A stretch of DNA of 64,000 nt from a bacterium (GTDB lineage: Bacteria > Bacillota > Bacilli > Lactobacillales > Streptococcaceae). The stretch is taken from contig CAJNBX010000003.1 in NCBI GenBank assembly GCA_905221115.1, forward strand, positions 1 through 64,000, written 5' to 3'. Shown here piece after piece: positions 29,880 to 37,944 of the stretch; position 1 is the first letter of the stretch, and each line of letters opens with the position of its first letter. The position numbers and the translations under genes are program-made. Under the pieces are notes generated by a model. The model was not told where the DNA came from. It saw only the letters and a program-made list of their open reading frames with translations, and did not search any database.

Positions 29880-29979
29880 CTATTTTCTCCTCTAATTCAT
29901 CCTTCAATAGACTCGACTCAACTACAGGCTTTAGTGGAATATCCCAGTTTCTTTGTGATTCGTTTACTTTGAAGATTGT

Positions 29980-30157
29980 ACCTCAAGCTTGATCAAGGTA
30001 GAGTTTAGCAGCAACGTTTGGTGGTGGGAATTACGAACGAAAAAGATTGAGACTTTTGAACTTCTTGAGTCTTGAGAACGTTCTCTTGAAGTTGTTTTTG
30101 ATAACGACCAACCTAAAAATAGGATGGGGTGTATTTAGGTGAAAGTTGTTTAGATAT
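29980..30157 (-). pseudogene. Decayed copy of the valS 5' end
   Basis: Compared on the plus strand with 27310-27478, stretches such as CAAGGTAGAGTTTA, ACGTTTGGTGGTGG, TTTTTGATAACGACCA and TGTATTTAGGTGAAAGTTG match with point changes and small indels. In the valS frame it starts ATA-TCT-AAA-CAA-CTT-TCA (ISKQLSPKY against MSKELSPKY), so the start codon is lost; frameshifts follow. A Shine-Dalgarno-like AAAGGAGA is still present in front. It overlaps the 3' end of the membrane-protein gene by a few codons. Confidence 0.85.
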
Positions 30158-31580
30158 TATTTTTTCTCCTTTTATGAACATTTCTTTTATATTTACGATT
30201 TAATAATATTCTGTACATGTTGTCACGATACACGTAATATCCATTATTGTTGTTTAAATAGAAATATTGTAATAACCAAATTATAATCTTCCCAATAACT
30301 AATGATAATATAAAACAAATGAGAATAATTATTGTTGAGGCAAATAATTCAGACATCCAATCAACTGCGGGATTTATAAATTCGGCTAATTTTGTCTTAA
30401 TCTTGAAACCCCAAATAATTTCAGTTAACTTTGGAATAATACTCAACATTAATAGAGTAAGAAAACCATATAGTTGAGTTCGATAGAGGTGTCTATCCAT
30501 TTTCTCAGTTCTTATTGGTTTTTTCTTATATTTTCTTGTATCAAATTGAGAATTTATTTCTCCAATTAGACTAGGAATTAAAATTGGCAAAAACCAGGTT
30601 AAAGCATTTATTAATTCATTTTCAACTTGATTAAATACTGCTAACAGTAATATACAGATTGAACCAATTAACCATGACGCTATTACTTCTTTGGTATCTT
30701 TTGCACCATGTCTAATTAGATTATAAATTGGCCACCAGCATATTAAATAAAGTGCAATAAATGAATTGAATGTAAAAATGTCTGTAATTAAATCAGAATG
30801 AAAATCAATAATATTAGAAAAAAAGTAATAAATATAGATATAATACCATAAAAACGAATTAATAAGCATCGTGGCATATACATTCCATAGTGTCTTTCCC
30901 TTGGGAATATCTATTTTACTAACTCTTTTAAATATCTGGATTGATCCTATAGTTTTTATAATAGATAATACAAATGGTATTATTAAAACTATTACAATGA
31001 TGAACCAGTTATTTATTCGATTTTCACTTATACCATAATTAGTTAAGAAATACTGAGATACGTTAATCAAAGTTGATTCAACTAAATTCAGATTTTGTAA
31101 AAAGTAAATCAATATTCCGCAAAATATTCCATCAAAAAAATTTATAAATGCTAAAGATTCAGTACTTTTAGTAAGAAAATCTCTAAACTTAATGAATCTA
31201 TTTATATATTTAAGTGCATACCTCAGTATTAATGCAAACTGAAAAATTATAACTAATTTTAAACCGATTAGGAAGAATATAAGCAAAGTGGAGATAGAAA
31301 TACACCAACAAGTAAAAATAGCTATTTTTAAATTACTTCTTTTAGAAAATGATTTAAGCGAAAAGCCTATCAGGAACAAAAAAGTGATTATCTCTAGAAT
31401 AGAACGTGCAGTGTCTTTACTAAAAATAAAGCTTAATAAAAAGGTGAGAGGTGCTATACATAAAACAGATACAAGGGATAGTATTGGGAAAAAAGCAAGT
31501 GTATTAATACATTTTTTCCAAACTTGAACAAAAAACTTCCTTACTCTATCATTGGAATTAGAAAAAGACATTAATCTCAA
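30150..31580 (-). CDS. AT-rich multi-spanning membrane protein of unknown function
   Basis: A 476-residue protein with about ten to twelve hydrophobic segments and a short basic tail (RNVHKRRKNN). It matches no family I recognise. A TTG start at 31580 is accepted because GAGG lies six bases upstream; an ATG nine bases later is the alternative. Base composition is clearly more AT-rich than the neighbouring housekeeping genes, pointing to acquisition. Its last codons run into the decayed valS 5' copy, so it sits exactly at the junction of the accessory insertion. An abortive-infection or immunity role is possible but not supported by a motif. Confidence 0.7.
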   Translation of the reverse strand: MRLMSFSNSNDRVRKFFVQVWKKCINTLAFFPILSLVSVLCIAPLTFLLSFIFSKDTARSILEIITFLFLIGFSLKSFSKRSNLKIAIFTCWCISISTLLIFFLIGLKLVIIFQFALILRYALKYINRFIKFRDFLTKSTESLAFINFFDGIFCGILIYFLQNLNLVESTLINVSQYFLTNYGISENRINNWFIIVIVLIIPFVLSIIKTIGSIQIFKRVSKIDIPKGKTLWNVYATMLINSFLWYYIYIYYFFSNIIDFHSDLITDIFTFNSFIALYLICWWPIYNLIRHGAKDTKEVIASWLIGSICILLLAVFNQVENELINALTWFLPILIPSLIGEINSQFDTRKYKKKPIRTEKMDRHLYRTQLYGFLTLLMLSIIPKLTEIIWGFKIKTKLAEFINPAVDWMSELFASTIIILICFILSLVIGKIIIWLLQYFYLNNNNGYYVYRDNMYRILLNRKYKRNVHKRRKNNI

Positions 31581-31603
31581 AAATTACCTCTATCATCTAA
31601 CAG

Positions 31604-32161
31604 TTAGTTCCCCCACTCGCTCCTCAGCAAGCCATATCTCAAATCATCACAGCGCTTGCCTTGGGCATCTTTGCGGTCTCGGATGCGAGCTTCCAGAGTA
31701 AAGCCAAGTTTCTCTGCGACTCGTTGACTTTGGGTATTGTAACCAAAGCAAGAGAGTTCAATCTTGTGAAGACCTAGTTCTCTAAAAGCTATGTCAATCA
31801 AGGCACGCGCTGCTTCTGGTACATAGCCTCGACCCCAATAGTCTGGATGCAAGGTATAGCCAAGCTCCAGTACATCGTCTTCGTGCCGATGGTTGAAATC
31901 AACAGAACCAATGACTTTATCGGTTCCTTTGACGACAATCCCATAGCCAGCTGGGAGTTTTTCCTTTTGATTGCGTTCGGGAAGGATATGCTCCAGATAA
32001 TAAATCTCATCTTCCAAGGTCTTGACAGGTAGAAAACCTGCTAGATAAGAGACTTCTGGACAACTGGCATAGTCAAAGATATCCTCAGCATCCACCACAG
32101 TACGGACTCGTAGGACGAGTCGTTCGGTTTCTAATCGTTCTGGTAATTCAGCTCTTGACAT
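31604..32161 (-). CDS. GNAT acetyltransferase, RimJ/RimL-like
   Basis: A 185-residue N-acetyltransferase related to ribosomal-protein and antibiotic acetylating enzymes. It begins with the typical LETERLVLRVRTVVDAEDIF strand. The acetyl-CoA loop is LHPDYWGRGYVPEAARAL, and NTQSQRVAEKLGFTLEARIR follows. The ATG lies 14 bases inside the upstream flavin-reductase gene with GAGGAAGAAGG in front, so the two are translationally coupled. The T-box upstream of the pair places it under amino-acid/tRNA control. Confidence 0.85.
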   Translation of the reverse strand: MSRAELPERLETERLVLRVRTVVDAEDIFDYASCPEVSYLAGFLPVKTLEDEIYYLEHILPERNQKEKLPAGYGIVVKGTDKVIGSVDFNHRHEDDVLELGYTLHPDYWGRGYVPEAARALIDIAFRELGLHKIELSCFGYNTQSQRVAEKLGFTLEARIRDRKDAQGKRCDDLRYGLLRSEWGN

Positions 32162-32726
32162 CCTTCTTCCTCGCTTTCTTTATGAAGCTCCCCATAGGGT
32201 CAACACGGTCATCTAGATAACGATAAACGCGCTGGTGACCGTCCCCCATAAAGTAAGTCGGTGAAAAACGGTCATTTTTAAAATGCCCTTTCTCATCCAA
32301 AAGTTCAGAATCAGCAAGTCGCTCGATAATCTTGGCAAAGATATGACAGATTCCATCTTCCTCGATAAGCCGATCTACCTGACAGTCCAATACGACTGGA
32401 CAGGCCTCTAAAATCGGTGCCTGAGTCTGTTCAGAAATCTCGTAGTCTAGTCCCATGTGTTTCAATTTCTCTCGATGACTGATAAAACCAGCCTGCTCCA
32501 TCTCGAGCATGAGATTTTCATCAGGAATATTCACAGTAAACTTCTGGTAATGCTTGATTTGCTCAGCCGCATTTTCTTCAGCACCAACACCAATGACTAG
32601 CCAATCTCCCAAGCTATAAGAGGAGCTACAGGTCGTAATATTGTGTCCAAAATTCTGGTCCTGATACCCCAAAATGAAAATAGGAAAGCCATAGTAGAGT
32701 TTACTTGTTTTAAAAGATTGCTTCAT
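32148..32726 (-). CDS. Flavin reductase-like (flavoredoxin) protein
   Basis: A 192-residue FMN-binding split-barrel protein of the flavin-reductase/flavoredoxin group. The barrel starts GFPIFILGYQDQNFGHNITTCSSSYSLG, followed by ENLMLEMEQAGF and a C-terminal segment with DDRVDPMG. It probably transfers electrons from NAD(P)H-reduced flavin to an unknown acceptor. It is the first gene after the T-box leader. In pneumococcus, from memory, this and the acetyltransferase lie next to valS, which fits the valine-like specifier of the leader. Confidence 0.78.
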   Translation of the reverse strand: MKQSFKTSKLYYGFPIFILGYQDQNFGHNITTCSSSYSLGDWLVIGVGAEENAAEQIKHYQKFTVNIPDENLMLEMEQAGFISHREKLKHMGLDYEISEQTQAPILEACPVVLDCQVDRLIEEDGICHIFAKIIERLADSELLDEKGHFKNDRFSPTYFMGDGHQRVYRYLDDRVDPMGSFIKKARKKDVKS

Positions 32727-32749
32727 AACAACCTCCTTTTACTAAGACG

Positions 32750-32961
32750 CAAAAGAAAAGCCCTGCCATCTACATGACAGGGACGAATGTATTTATCCGC
32801 GGTACCACCCAATTTCGGGCAGTTGCCCGCAACTCTCGTCTTTAAAACAAAAAGACACTTTTATTTCAATTTTTCATCCATTAGCAACTAGTTTTGACAC
32901 ATTTGTGGACTTCTCAGCACCGCCACTTTCTGTAAAATGCGGGATTCAAAACACCTCTAAT
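32750..32961 (-). ncRNA. T-box riboswitch leader, probable Val specificity
   Basis: The T-box consensus GGGTGGTACCGCGG is on the minus strand at 32797-32810. It is followed by a terminator CCCTGTCA/TGGCAGGG and TTTTCTTTT (32750-32783). Stem I is closed by CCATTAG/CTAATGG. Above an internal loop, TTTTGA pairs with TCAAAA, leaving CTAGTTG on the 3' side of the loop, where GTT (Val) followed by a purine is the likely specifier. It responds to uncharged tRNA by antitermination. Confidence 0.88.
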
Positions 32962-32967
32962 GGCTCT

Positions 32968-32996
32968 ATTGTAGCAAGATTTTGACGGAAATGCAA
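32968..32996 (-). promoter_or_regulatory. Promoter of the T-box operon
   Basis: On the minus strand TTGCAT (32991-32996), 17 bases, TACAAT (32968-32973) with a TGC extended -10. The start falls just before stem I of the T-box. Confidence 0.75.
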
Positions 32997-33009
32997 GGCA
33001 CAAGAAAGA

Positions 33010-33405
33010 TTACTTGAACTTGATACCATTTTCTTTCAATTTCTTGATGGTAGCTGGGCCGATTCCTTTCAAGGCAAGGAGTTCTTTTTCAGTCCAGTTT
33101 TTAAAATCTGACGCAGACTTGATACCTTCATCGTAGAAAGTTTTGGCACGGTCAAGTGGAAGTCCACCCAAGTTTGCTGCAAAATCTTCCACAGAGTTGG
33201 CTACTTTTTGAGCTTGCTCTTTGGTAGCTTCTACTGCTTGTTCAACTTTTTTAGAAACAGCCTTACCAGCTTGGCTTGCTGACTGTTCTGCACGTTTTAC
33301 GACTTTTTTTGTCTCTTCTACAACCTTAGTCACAGTACTTGAAAAAGCACCTGCACGACGGAGGCTATTTCGTAATTGTTTTTTACGATTGAGTTTCTTT
33401 GACAT
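33010..33405 (-). CDS. Basic, alanine-rich protein with C-terminal helix-hairpin-helix
   Basis: A 131-residue protein. The N-terminus is very basic (MSKKLNRKKQLRNSLRR). A long Lys/Ala/Glu-rich, histone-H1-like helical middle follows (residues about 25-85, for example VVEETKKVVKRAEQSA). The C-terminal HhH reads SDFKNWTEKELLALKGIGPA then KKLKENGIKFK. DNA or RNA binding is likely from composition and HhH. The HhH tail is shared with the 413-residue protein at 28638-29879. It has its own transcription unit; no enzymatic motif is seen. Confidence 0.7.
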   Translation of the reverse strand: MSKKLNRKKQLRNSLRRAGAFSSTVTKVVEETKKVVKRAEQSASQAGKAVSKKVEQAVEATKEQAQKVANSVEDFAANLGGLPLDRAKTFYDEGIKSASDFKNWTEKELLALKGIGPATIKKLKENGIKFK

Positions 33406-33500
33406 GATAAAATCCTTTCAATAAAAAACCCCTGCTCTTACAAGGATTTAATATAAATATTCTATCAAGATTTTAGTAAAAAATCAAGAATCTATCTCGT

Positions 33501-33755
33501 TTAATAATTCCGCTCACCAAACAAGCCATCTGGCAAATCATGAAATCCCTTACCTGCTTTGAAATTTTCAAACTTACCAAGCAAGAACTGATAAGCATCC
33601 AAGCGGCTTTCGTAACGAATCATGGCATCTTTGGCACGCTCGTCTTGGTCTTCTTCGTAGACTTTTTGGCTTTCCTTGTGCGCCATGTCGTTAATCATGA
33701 TTTGGGTATTGACCCAAGCTTCAAATTCCTTCATAAATTCTTGTTCGTAACTCAT
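33501..33755 (-). CDS. Conserved small cytoplasmic protein, 84 residues
   Basis: A soluble, charged, mostly helical protein (MSYEQEFMKEFEAWVNTQIM, then KESQKVYEEDQDERAKDAMI) ending GFHDLPDGLFGERNY. I recognise it only as a streptococcal hypothetical of the DUF1912-like kind; no function can be inferred. It lies nine bases after the DUF438 gene with SD GGAG before its ATG, so it belongs to the DUF1858-DUF438 operon. Confidence 0.7.
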   Translation of the reverse strand: MSYEQEFMKEFEAWVNTQIMINDMAHKESQKVYEEDQDERAKDAMIRYESRLDAYQFLLGKFENFKAGKGFHDLPDGLFGERNY

Positions 33756-33764
33756 TTTTTCTCC

Positions 33765-35099
33765 TTATTCTAATCCACGGAAATAGTCCGTGTCAATCTC
33801 ACGGTAGGGCTGGATATCCTGAACGTATTCTAGCACACCTTGGAATTCTCCCTCTTCATCGTGCACTGCAGCATAAGTGATGTGGACAAACTTGCCTCGC
33901 GACTCTGACTTGAACCACATTTCATACTTGTCTTTGCTTCCCTCACGAAGTCCCTTCATGATGGTCTTGACCTTGTCCAAGTACTTAGGCGGATGGCAGA
34001 GTTCGACATTGCGCCCAACTTGGGACGAGGTCCGTTTGAAAATCATCTCATCAGCTGGTGCATTGTCATTGTAATACTGGAAAATATCATCTTTATTGAC
34101 AAAGGTAATCTCCATAGGAAGGTGATTGAGGATGAGGTTGGCCTGCTCGACTGAAAGATAGCCATTCCCAAAAGCCTGTTGACTATGGCGGTCCAGCACT
34201 GCTTCCTTTTCCTTAGGGGTAAAGGTAATGGTAAACTGCCCTTCTGGCGTATCAATAACCTGCTGAACTTGACCCTCTGCCGTATCTGGCTGTAAAGGCT
34301 CCTCTTCACTCTTTTCCTCAACAAAACTCTGGCGTTCTGGCACCCATTTCTCAGACGGACGGATGATGGCATAACCATAGGCATCGCTCTCCTCCGCAAT
34401 CTGAAGCCAGTCATCCTGAGTAAAGGACTCGAGGAGAATCATGAGAAGAATGGACTCTTCCTTGAAAATCATACTTTCAAACTCTGTCGCAAAGGCTTCA
34501 AAAGCTTCTTTTACACTGCTAATCGGCACTTCTGGTAATGACTTGGCTGTCGCTAAAGCTGTTTGAAAGAGTTCCCTGATCTGATCATCCACTCCCCACA
34601 TCACTTTTGGGGGTGAATCATGTCCATAACGCTCCATGATAGGAAAGAAGAGTTCTTCCTTACGTTGGTAATGAATATCAAATTGCCCCACAAGTCCCAT
34701 CTGACGGACCAAACCCTTGCGCATCTCCGCAAGCATTTCTTCATCTTCCATGGATTCATAGGTATCTAACAATCTCCGAATGCGAATCAAGGCCGCGCGG
34801 AGGGCCAGATTTTCTTCCTTAAAGACCCGAACTGGGTGACCTGGATGCTCGGTATCCTCTACTTCGACACCTTTAATAGCATTTTTAAAAAGATTTGCAT
34901 GGACATCACAGAGTTCCATAACATCTTCAAAGGTGACGCCCGAGTCCGAGTTCATCAGCTCGTGCTCCATGAGGGAAATCTCGATGGCTGAGACACCCGC
35001 AAAAGTCGCATCAAAGCGCTCCTGAACTGATTCAGGAGAGGCGCCATTATGCAATTCTAACAAAATATCCCGTAGGACATGAATCCGTTCATCTGCCAT
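33765..35099 (-). CDS. DUF438 / hemerythrin / PAS domain protein
   Basis: A 444-residue cytoplasmic protein. It has DUF438 (about 1-70, HVLRDILLELHNGASPE), a hemerythrin-like HHE domain (about 75-240) with candidate iron ligands in FKEEN, DIHYQRKEELFFP and FKEESILL, and a C-terminal PAS domain (about 310-430, GYLSVEQANLILNHLPMEITFVNKDD type). Such proteins are thought to sense or handle oxygen, NO or iron. Start and upstream stop share a base (TAATG), coupling it to the DUF1858 gene. The ligand is unproven. Confidence 0.82.
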   Translation of the reverse strand: MADERIHVLRDILLELHNGASPESVQERFDATFAGVSAIEISLMEHELMNSDSGVTFEDVMELCDVHANLFKNAIKGVEVEDTEHPGHPVRVFKEENLALRAALIRIRRLLDTYESMEDEEMLAEMRKGLVRQMGLVGQFDIHYQRKEELFFPIMERYGHDSPPKVMWGVDDQIRELFQTALATAKSLPEVPISSVKEAFEAFATEFESMIFKEESILLMILLESFTQDDWLQIAEESDAYGYAIIRPSEKWVPERQSFVEEKSEEEPLQPDTAEGQVQQVIDTPEGQFTITFTPKEKEAVLDRHSQQAFGNGYLSVEQANLILNHLPMEITFVNKDDIFQYYNDNAPADEMIFKRTSSQVGRNVELCHPPKYLDKVKTIMKGLREGSKDKYEMWFKSESRGKFVHITYAAVHDEEGEFQGVLEYVQDIQPYREIDTDYFRGLE

Positions 35100-35332
35100 T
35101 AGTCTAATCCAATCACTTCGTAGCCATTCGCTTCCAGTGTGCGGACAATCTTGTCCATAGGAGTTCCTTCCAGCTTAGAACCCTGTTTGAGCGACACTTT
35201 GCGACCGATAGTATTACGCATCAGGGGATTAGCAAGGGGTTTAAAACCCAACTCCACTAGAATTTCCAAGACTTCTGGATGCTTATCCACCACTTCTGCA
35301 ACAGGAATTGACACATCGATGATATTGTCCAT
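35099..35332 (-). CDS. DUF1858 domain protein
   Basis: A 77-residue protein consisting of one DUF1858 domain: IDVSIPVAEVVDKHPEVLEI then LVELGFKPLANPLMRNTIGR. The ATG at 35332 is chosen because GGAGGTCGTC precedes it; the longer frame has no site. DUF1858 is often found with hybrid-cluster or DUF438/hemerythrin proteins, and here it is translationally coupled to one. A role in nitrosative or oxidative stress is suggested by association only. Confidence 0.8.
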   Translation of the reverse strand: MDNIIDVSIPVAEVVDKHPEVLEILVELGFKPLANPLMRNTIGRKVSLKQGSKLEGTPMDKIVRTLEANGYEVIGLD

Positions 35333-35448
35333 GACGACCTCCATTGTATGTTCTAAAATGATTTTACTGCTTTTATTATACCACAAGGAAAGAGATTAAA
35401 AAACTAGCAGTGGAGTTCCTGCTAGTTATCTGCGACTTGAATTACGAC

Positions 35449-35601
35449 CTAAATAAGTTTAAAGAGCCAATCCAATAGCTTAAATAATAGCTTGTAAAAC
35501 AGCAATTGGACTGCAAAAGAGATAATCATCCAAAAGAATTTCATAATTCCAATAATCGGTTTGATAAAAATAATGGCAAGAATTGCCCATAAAAATTTCA
35601 T
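35449..35601 (-). CDS. Small hydrophobic protein, 50 residues
   Basis: Starts MKFLWAILAIIFIKPIIGIM and ends LLDWLFKLI. It is almost entirely hydrophobic with scattered lysines, so it is probably a membrane peptide with one or two passes. It is supported by GAGGAGAGAGA in front of the ATG and by ATGA overlap with the stop of the preceding 60-residue gene. Third gene of the EcsC-like operon. No family recognised. Confidence 0.6.
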   Translation of the reverse strand: MKFLWAILAIIFIKPIIGIMKFFWMIISFAVQLLFYKLLFKLLDWLFKLI

Positions 35602-35780
35602 TCTCTCTCCTCTGGCTTGATGAGCCACCGAGCCGTATCCATTAACTTGTCTGCAATAAAAAGTTTCCCCAGACCGACAACGGCATTGTCATCTTTCTTT
35701 ATCGTTTTCATTACTTTTACACCTTGCACGGTCAAAAAGTAATTACCATAAGTTTTAGCTATAATTTTTATGAGTCCCAT
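35598..35780 (-). CDS. Small protein of the EcsC-like operon, 60 residues
   Basis: Starts MGLIKIIAKTYGNYFLTVQG at 35780, where GAAGGAGAGTAAT gives a good ribosome-binding site; the frame upstream overlaps the EcsC-like gene. It is amphipathic and mildly basic. It sits two bases after the EcsC-like stop and overlaps the next small gene, so all three are coupled. Function unknown. Confidence 0.65.
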   Translation of the reverse strand: MGLIKIIAKTYGNYFLTVQGVKVMKTIKKDDNAVVGLGKLFIADKLMDTARWLIKPEERE

Positions 35781-35781
35781 A

Positions 35782-36561
35782 TTACTCTCCTTCGATGATT
35801 TCAGCCTCTTTTCGGATTGTTTCAACATCTTCTTGATATTGAACTTCACTATAGTTGACTAGCTTGGACAATTCTTTCTGCAAGCTTTCCCCCATTGGTT
35901 TCATAGTTGCAAAGGTTAAACCACCTGAAATGATACCACCCAAGATAGGAATGAATTTTCCCATTCCTTTGGCCAGCCCTCCCTTGGTCAGATTCACACC
36001 AAATATTTTTAAAACTTTTTTCAAAATAGGGTACCAAAGCGTCTTTGTTAACGCTTTATTAGGTACTGTTTTCATTACCTGTTTGGCAATTGTTATACCA
36101 CCTGCACGTAGCAAAGCAGCGGTTCCATTCACCCCCAACATGACGCCTAGATAAAGCAAGAGGGTATTTTGAGCATCTTCACCCAACTCATCGCGTGAAG
36201 CCCAAAGATCCTCATATCCATAAATATAACCTAATTCTTGAGCCAATTTCAGAGAGAAACCATAAAATTGAGCCACATCAGCTGGAATGGTAATTGCCAT
36301 AGCAATCCCTCCTGGTAATCCTGCAACAACAGACGTTCCACTCGCCAATAATACATGGTCCCGAATACAAGTATTAGCTACACGATCTAAGATTTCTTGA
36401 GATAGAAGAGTCGTTGGACCTTGTTCCAATAAGGTAGGAATATCTTTTGGATCCAATTCTTTGGAAAACTTATCCACTAAAAATTTCGAACGATCAACCT
36501 TAACAACTGGTAGTTTTACCACTTGTTGTAATACTTGCATAGCTAACTCTTGTTCAGCCAT
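35782..36561 (-). CDS. EcsC-family-like membrane-associated protein
   Basis: A 259-residue protein with glycine-rich hydrophobic stretches (VVAGLPGGIAMAITIPADVAQFYGF, MGKFIPILGGIISGGLTFAT). These resemble the EcsC/DUF697-type fold: a conserved PGG, Asp-Phe and YGY region (AQELGYIYGYEDLW). The ATG at 36561 follows AGGAG by seven bases. It heads a three-gene operon with two tiny proteins. No EcsA/B genes are adjacent; ecsAB are at 52745-54522. Its role is unknown. Confidence 0.65.
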   Translation of the reverse strand: MAEQELAMQVLQQVVKLPVVKVDRSKFLVDKFSKELDPKDIPTLLEQGPTTLLSQEILDRVANTCIRDHVLLASGTSVVAGLPGGIAMAITIPADVAQFYGFSLKLAQELGYIYGYEDLWASRDELGEDAQNTLLLYLGVMLGVNGTAALLRAGGITIAKQVMKTVPNKALTKTLWYPILKKVLKIFGVNLTKGGLAKGMGKFIPILGGIISGGLTFATMKPMGESLQKELSKLVNYSEVQYQEDVETIRKEAEIIEGE

Positions 36562-36822
36562 ATACAAACTCCTTTTACTTCTGTAAGTTATATTCTATGA
36601 TAGCATACTCTTTTAAAGTATGTTTCAAATTCCCCTCAAAAATTTTCAAAAAATCCTTAGCAACTTATTTGTTAAAGATTTTTAATAGTCTTTGTAGAGA
36701 CAGCTAAAATATTCAACTCCTACCTTTACAACATGATATTCTATCTGTGAACGATAGTCTATTATTGTTTCACCTAAAATGTTCCTTGAATACACACTAA
36801 CTATGAACTTTCGAGTTTCATT

Positions 36823-37932
36823 TTATAAATCCATAATTTCTTTTTTCTTTCGATCAAATTCTTCCTGGGATAATATCCCTGCATCTAAAAGAGATTTTAG
36901 TTTTGTAAGTGCTTCGATTTGCTCATCTAATGATAGACTTGGTTTTATGGCTTTTTCATCTAAACTTTGAGCCATATTCATTCCAAATATCATTCCAGCA
37001 CTATCACCTAGACCATGTTGCTCCACTCCTGATGCAATTTTTTGTTGTGCTGCAATATTAGAAGATTTCTGCGATACATCATCATAAGCTTTTAAATTCA
37101 TCTTATTTGATGAAAATTGTTTAACCAATTCCTTAGATTCTGGTGAGAACTCAATATTAGCAATGGCAACTTTTACAATCTCAAATCCAAAACGTTCTTT
37201 CCAAGTCCCTGCATACTGTCCATCATTTGATACTTGTTCCGCAAGAACTGCAGCTTGTGAAGGTAATTGTGAAATACGATAAATTGTTGACAAGGAATTA
37301 AGTGCAACAATAAAAGATTGAAGAAATTCTGTTACTATTTGTGATCTAGCTTGAGCGCTATCAAAGGTATAATAAGTCACATTGGCAGGAAGAAAGTTTC
37401 TGATAAATTGCTTAGCATCTGTAATTTGGATAGAAAATGTTCCAAAAGCACGCACTTCTAAATCTGTCCCATAAAACAAATCATTATACATGACTGGACC
37501 GCGAGTCCCAAATTTAATATCACGAATTTCTCTCAAATTAACAAAACAAATCTGTTTTTGCTGATCACTTTGACCACCGAATCCAACACGATTAACAACA
37601 TTGTCAAACAGTGACTTTTTCAATCCATCACCGTTAAAAACACTGCTCTCACCATTTTGGTATTCATATCCACCTGGTTCTGTAATAATTTCCTCGATAC
37701 CAGATTGACTAAAGATAAAGGCAGCAGTATTTTCTGGAATAAAAATCTTGGATCCGTTGGAAATAACACCTACAGATCCCTTCGTATTGACACCCCTACC
37801 ATTATTACTTTCTTGAACAATACCGGGGCTTACAGCTGTATGTTCATCAAAAGCTTGAACCGTGATAATTTCTTTCCACTGATCTGCAAATGTCCCACCG
37901 ATAGAATCTGTGATTGCTTTTATCAACCCCAT
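36823..37932 (-). CDS. SPFH-domain protein with C-terminal SHOCT (YdjI-like)
   Basis: A 369-residue protein of the virion-core/YdjI SPFH group: MGLIKAITDSIGGTFADQWK at the start, IPENTAAFIFSQSGIEEIIT, LEVRAFGTFSIQITDAKQF and GFEIVKVAIANIEFSPE. The C-terminal SHOCT-like segment is DEQIEALTKLKSLLDAGIL then SQEEFDRKKKEI. In B. subtilis the counterpart is linked to a PspA-type membrane stress system. Here it follows a zinc-ribbon gene (12-base gap) and a lipoprotein gene. Probably a membrane-lesion or envelope-stress scaffold; this is inference from the family. Confidence 0.82.
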   Translation of the reverse strand: MGLIKAITDSIGGTFADQWKEIITVQAFDEHTAVSPGIVQESNNGRGVNTKGSVGVISNGSKIFIPENTAAFIFSQSGIEEIITEPGGYEYQNGESSVFNGDGLKKSLFDNVVNRVGFGGQSDQQKQICFVNLREIRDIKFGTRGPVMYNDLFYGTDLEVRAFGTFSIQITDAKQFIRNFLPANVTYYTFDSAQARSQIVTEFLQSFIVALNSLSTIYRISQLPSQAAVLAEQVSNDGQYAGTWKERFGFEIVKVAIANIEFSPESKELVKQFSSNKMNLKAYDDVSQKSSNIAAQQKIASGVEQHGLGDSAGMIFGMNMAQSLDEKAIKPSLSLDEQIEALTKLKSLLDAGILSQEEFDRKKKEIMDL

Positions 37933-37944
37933 TTAATTGCCCCC

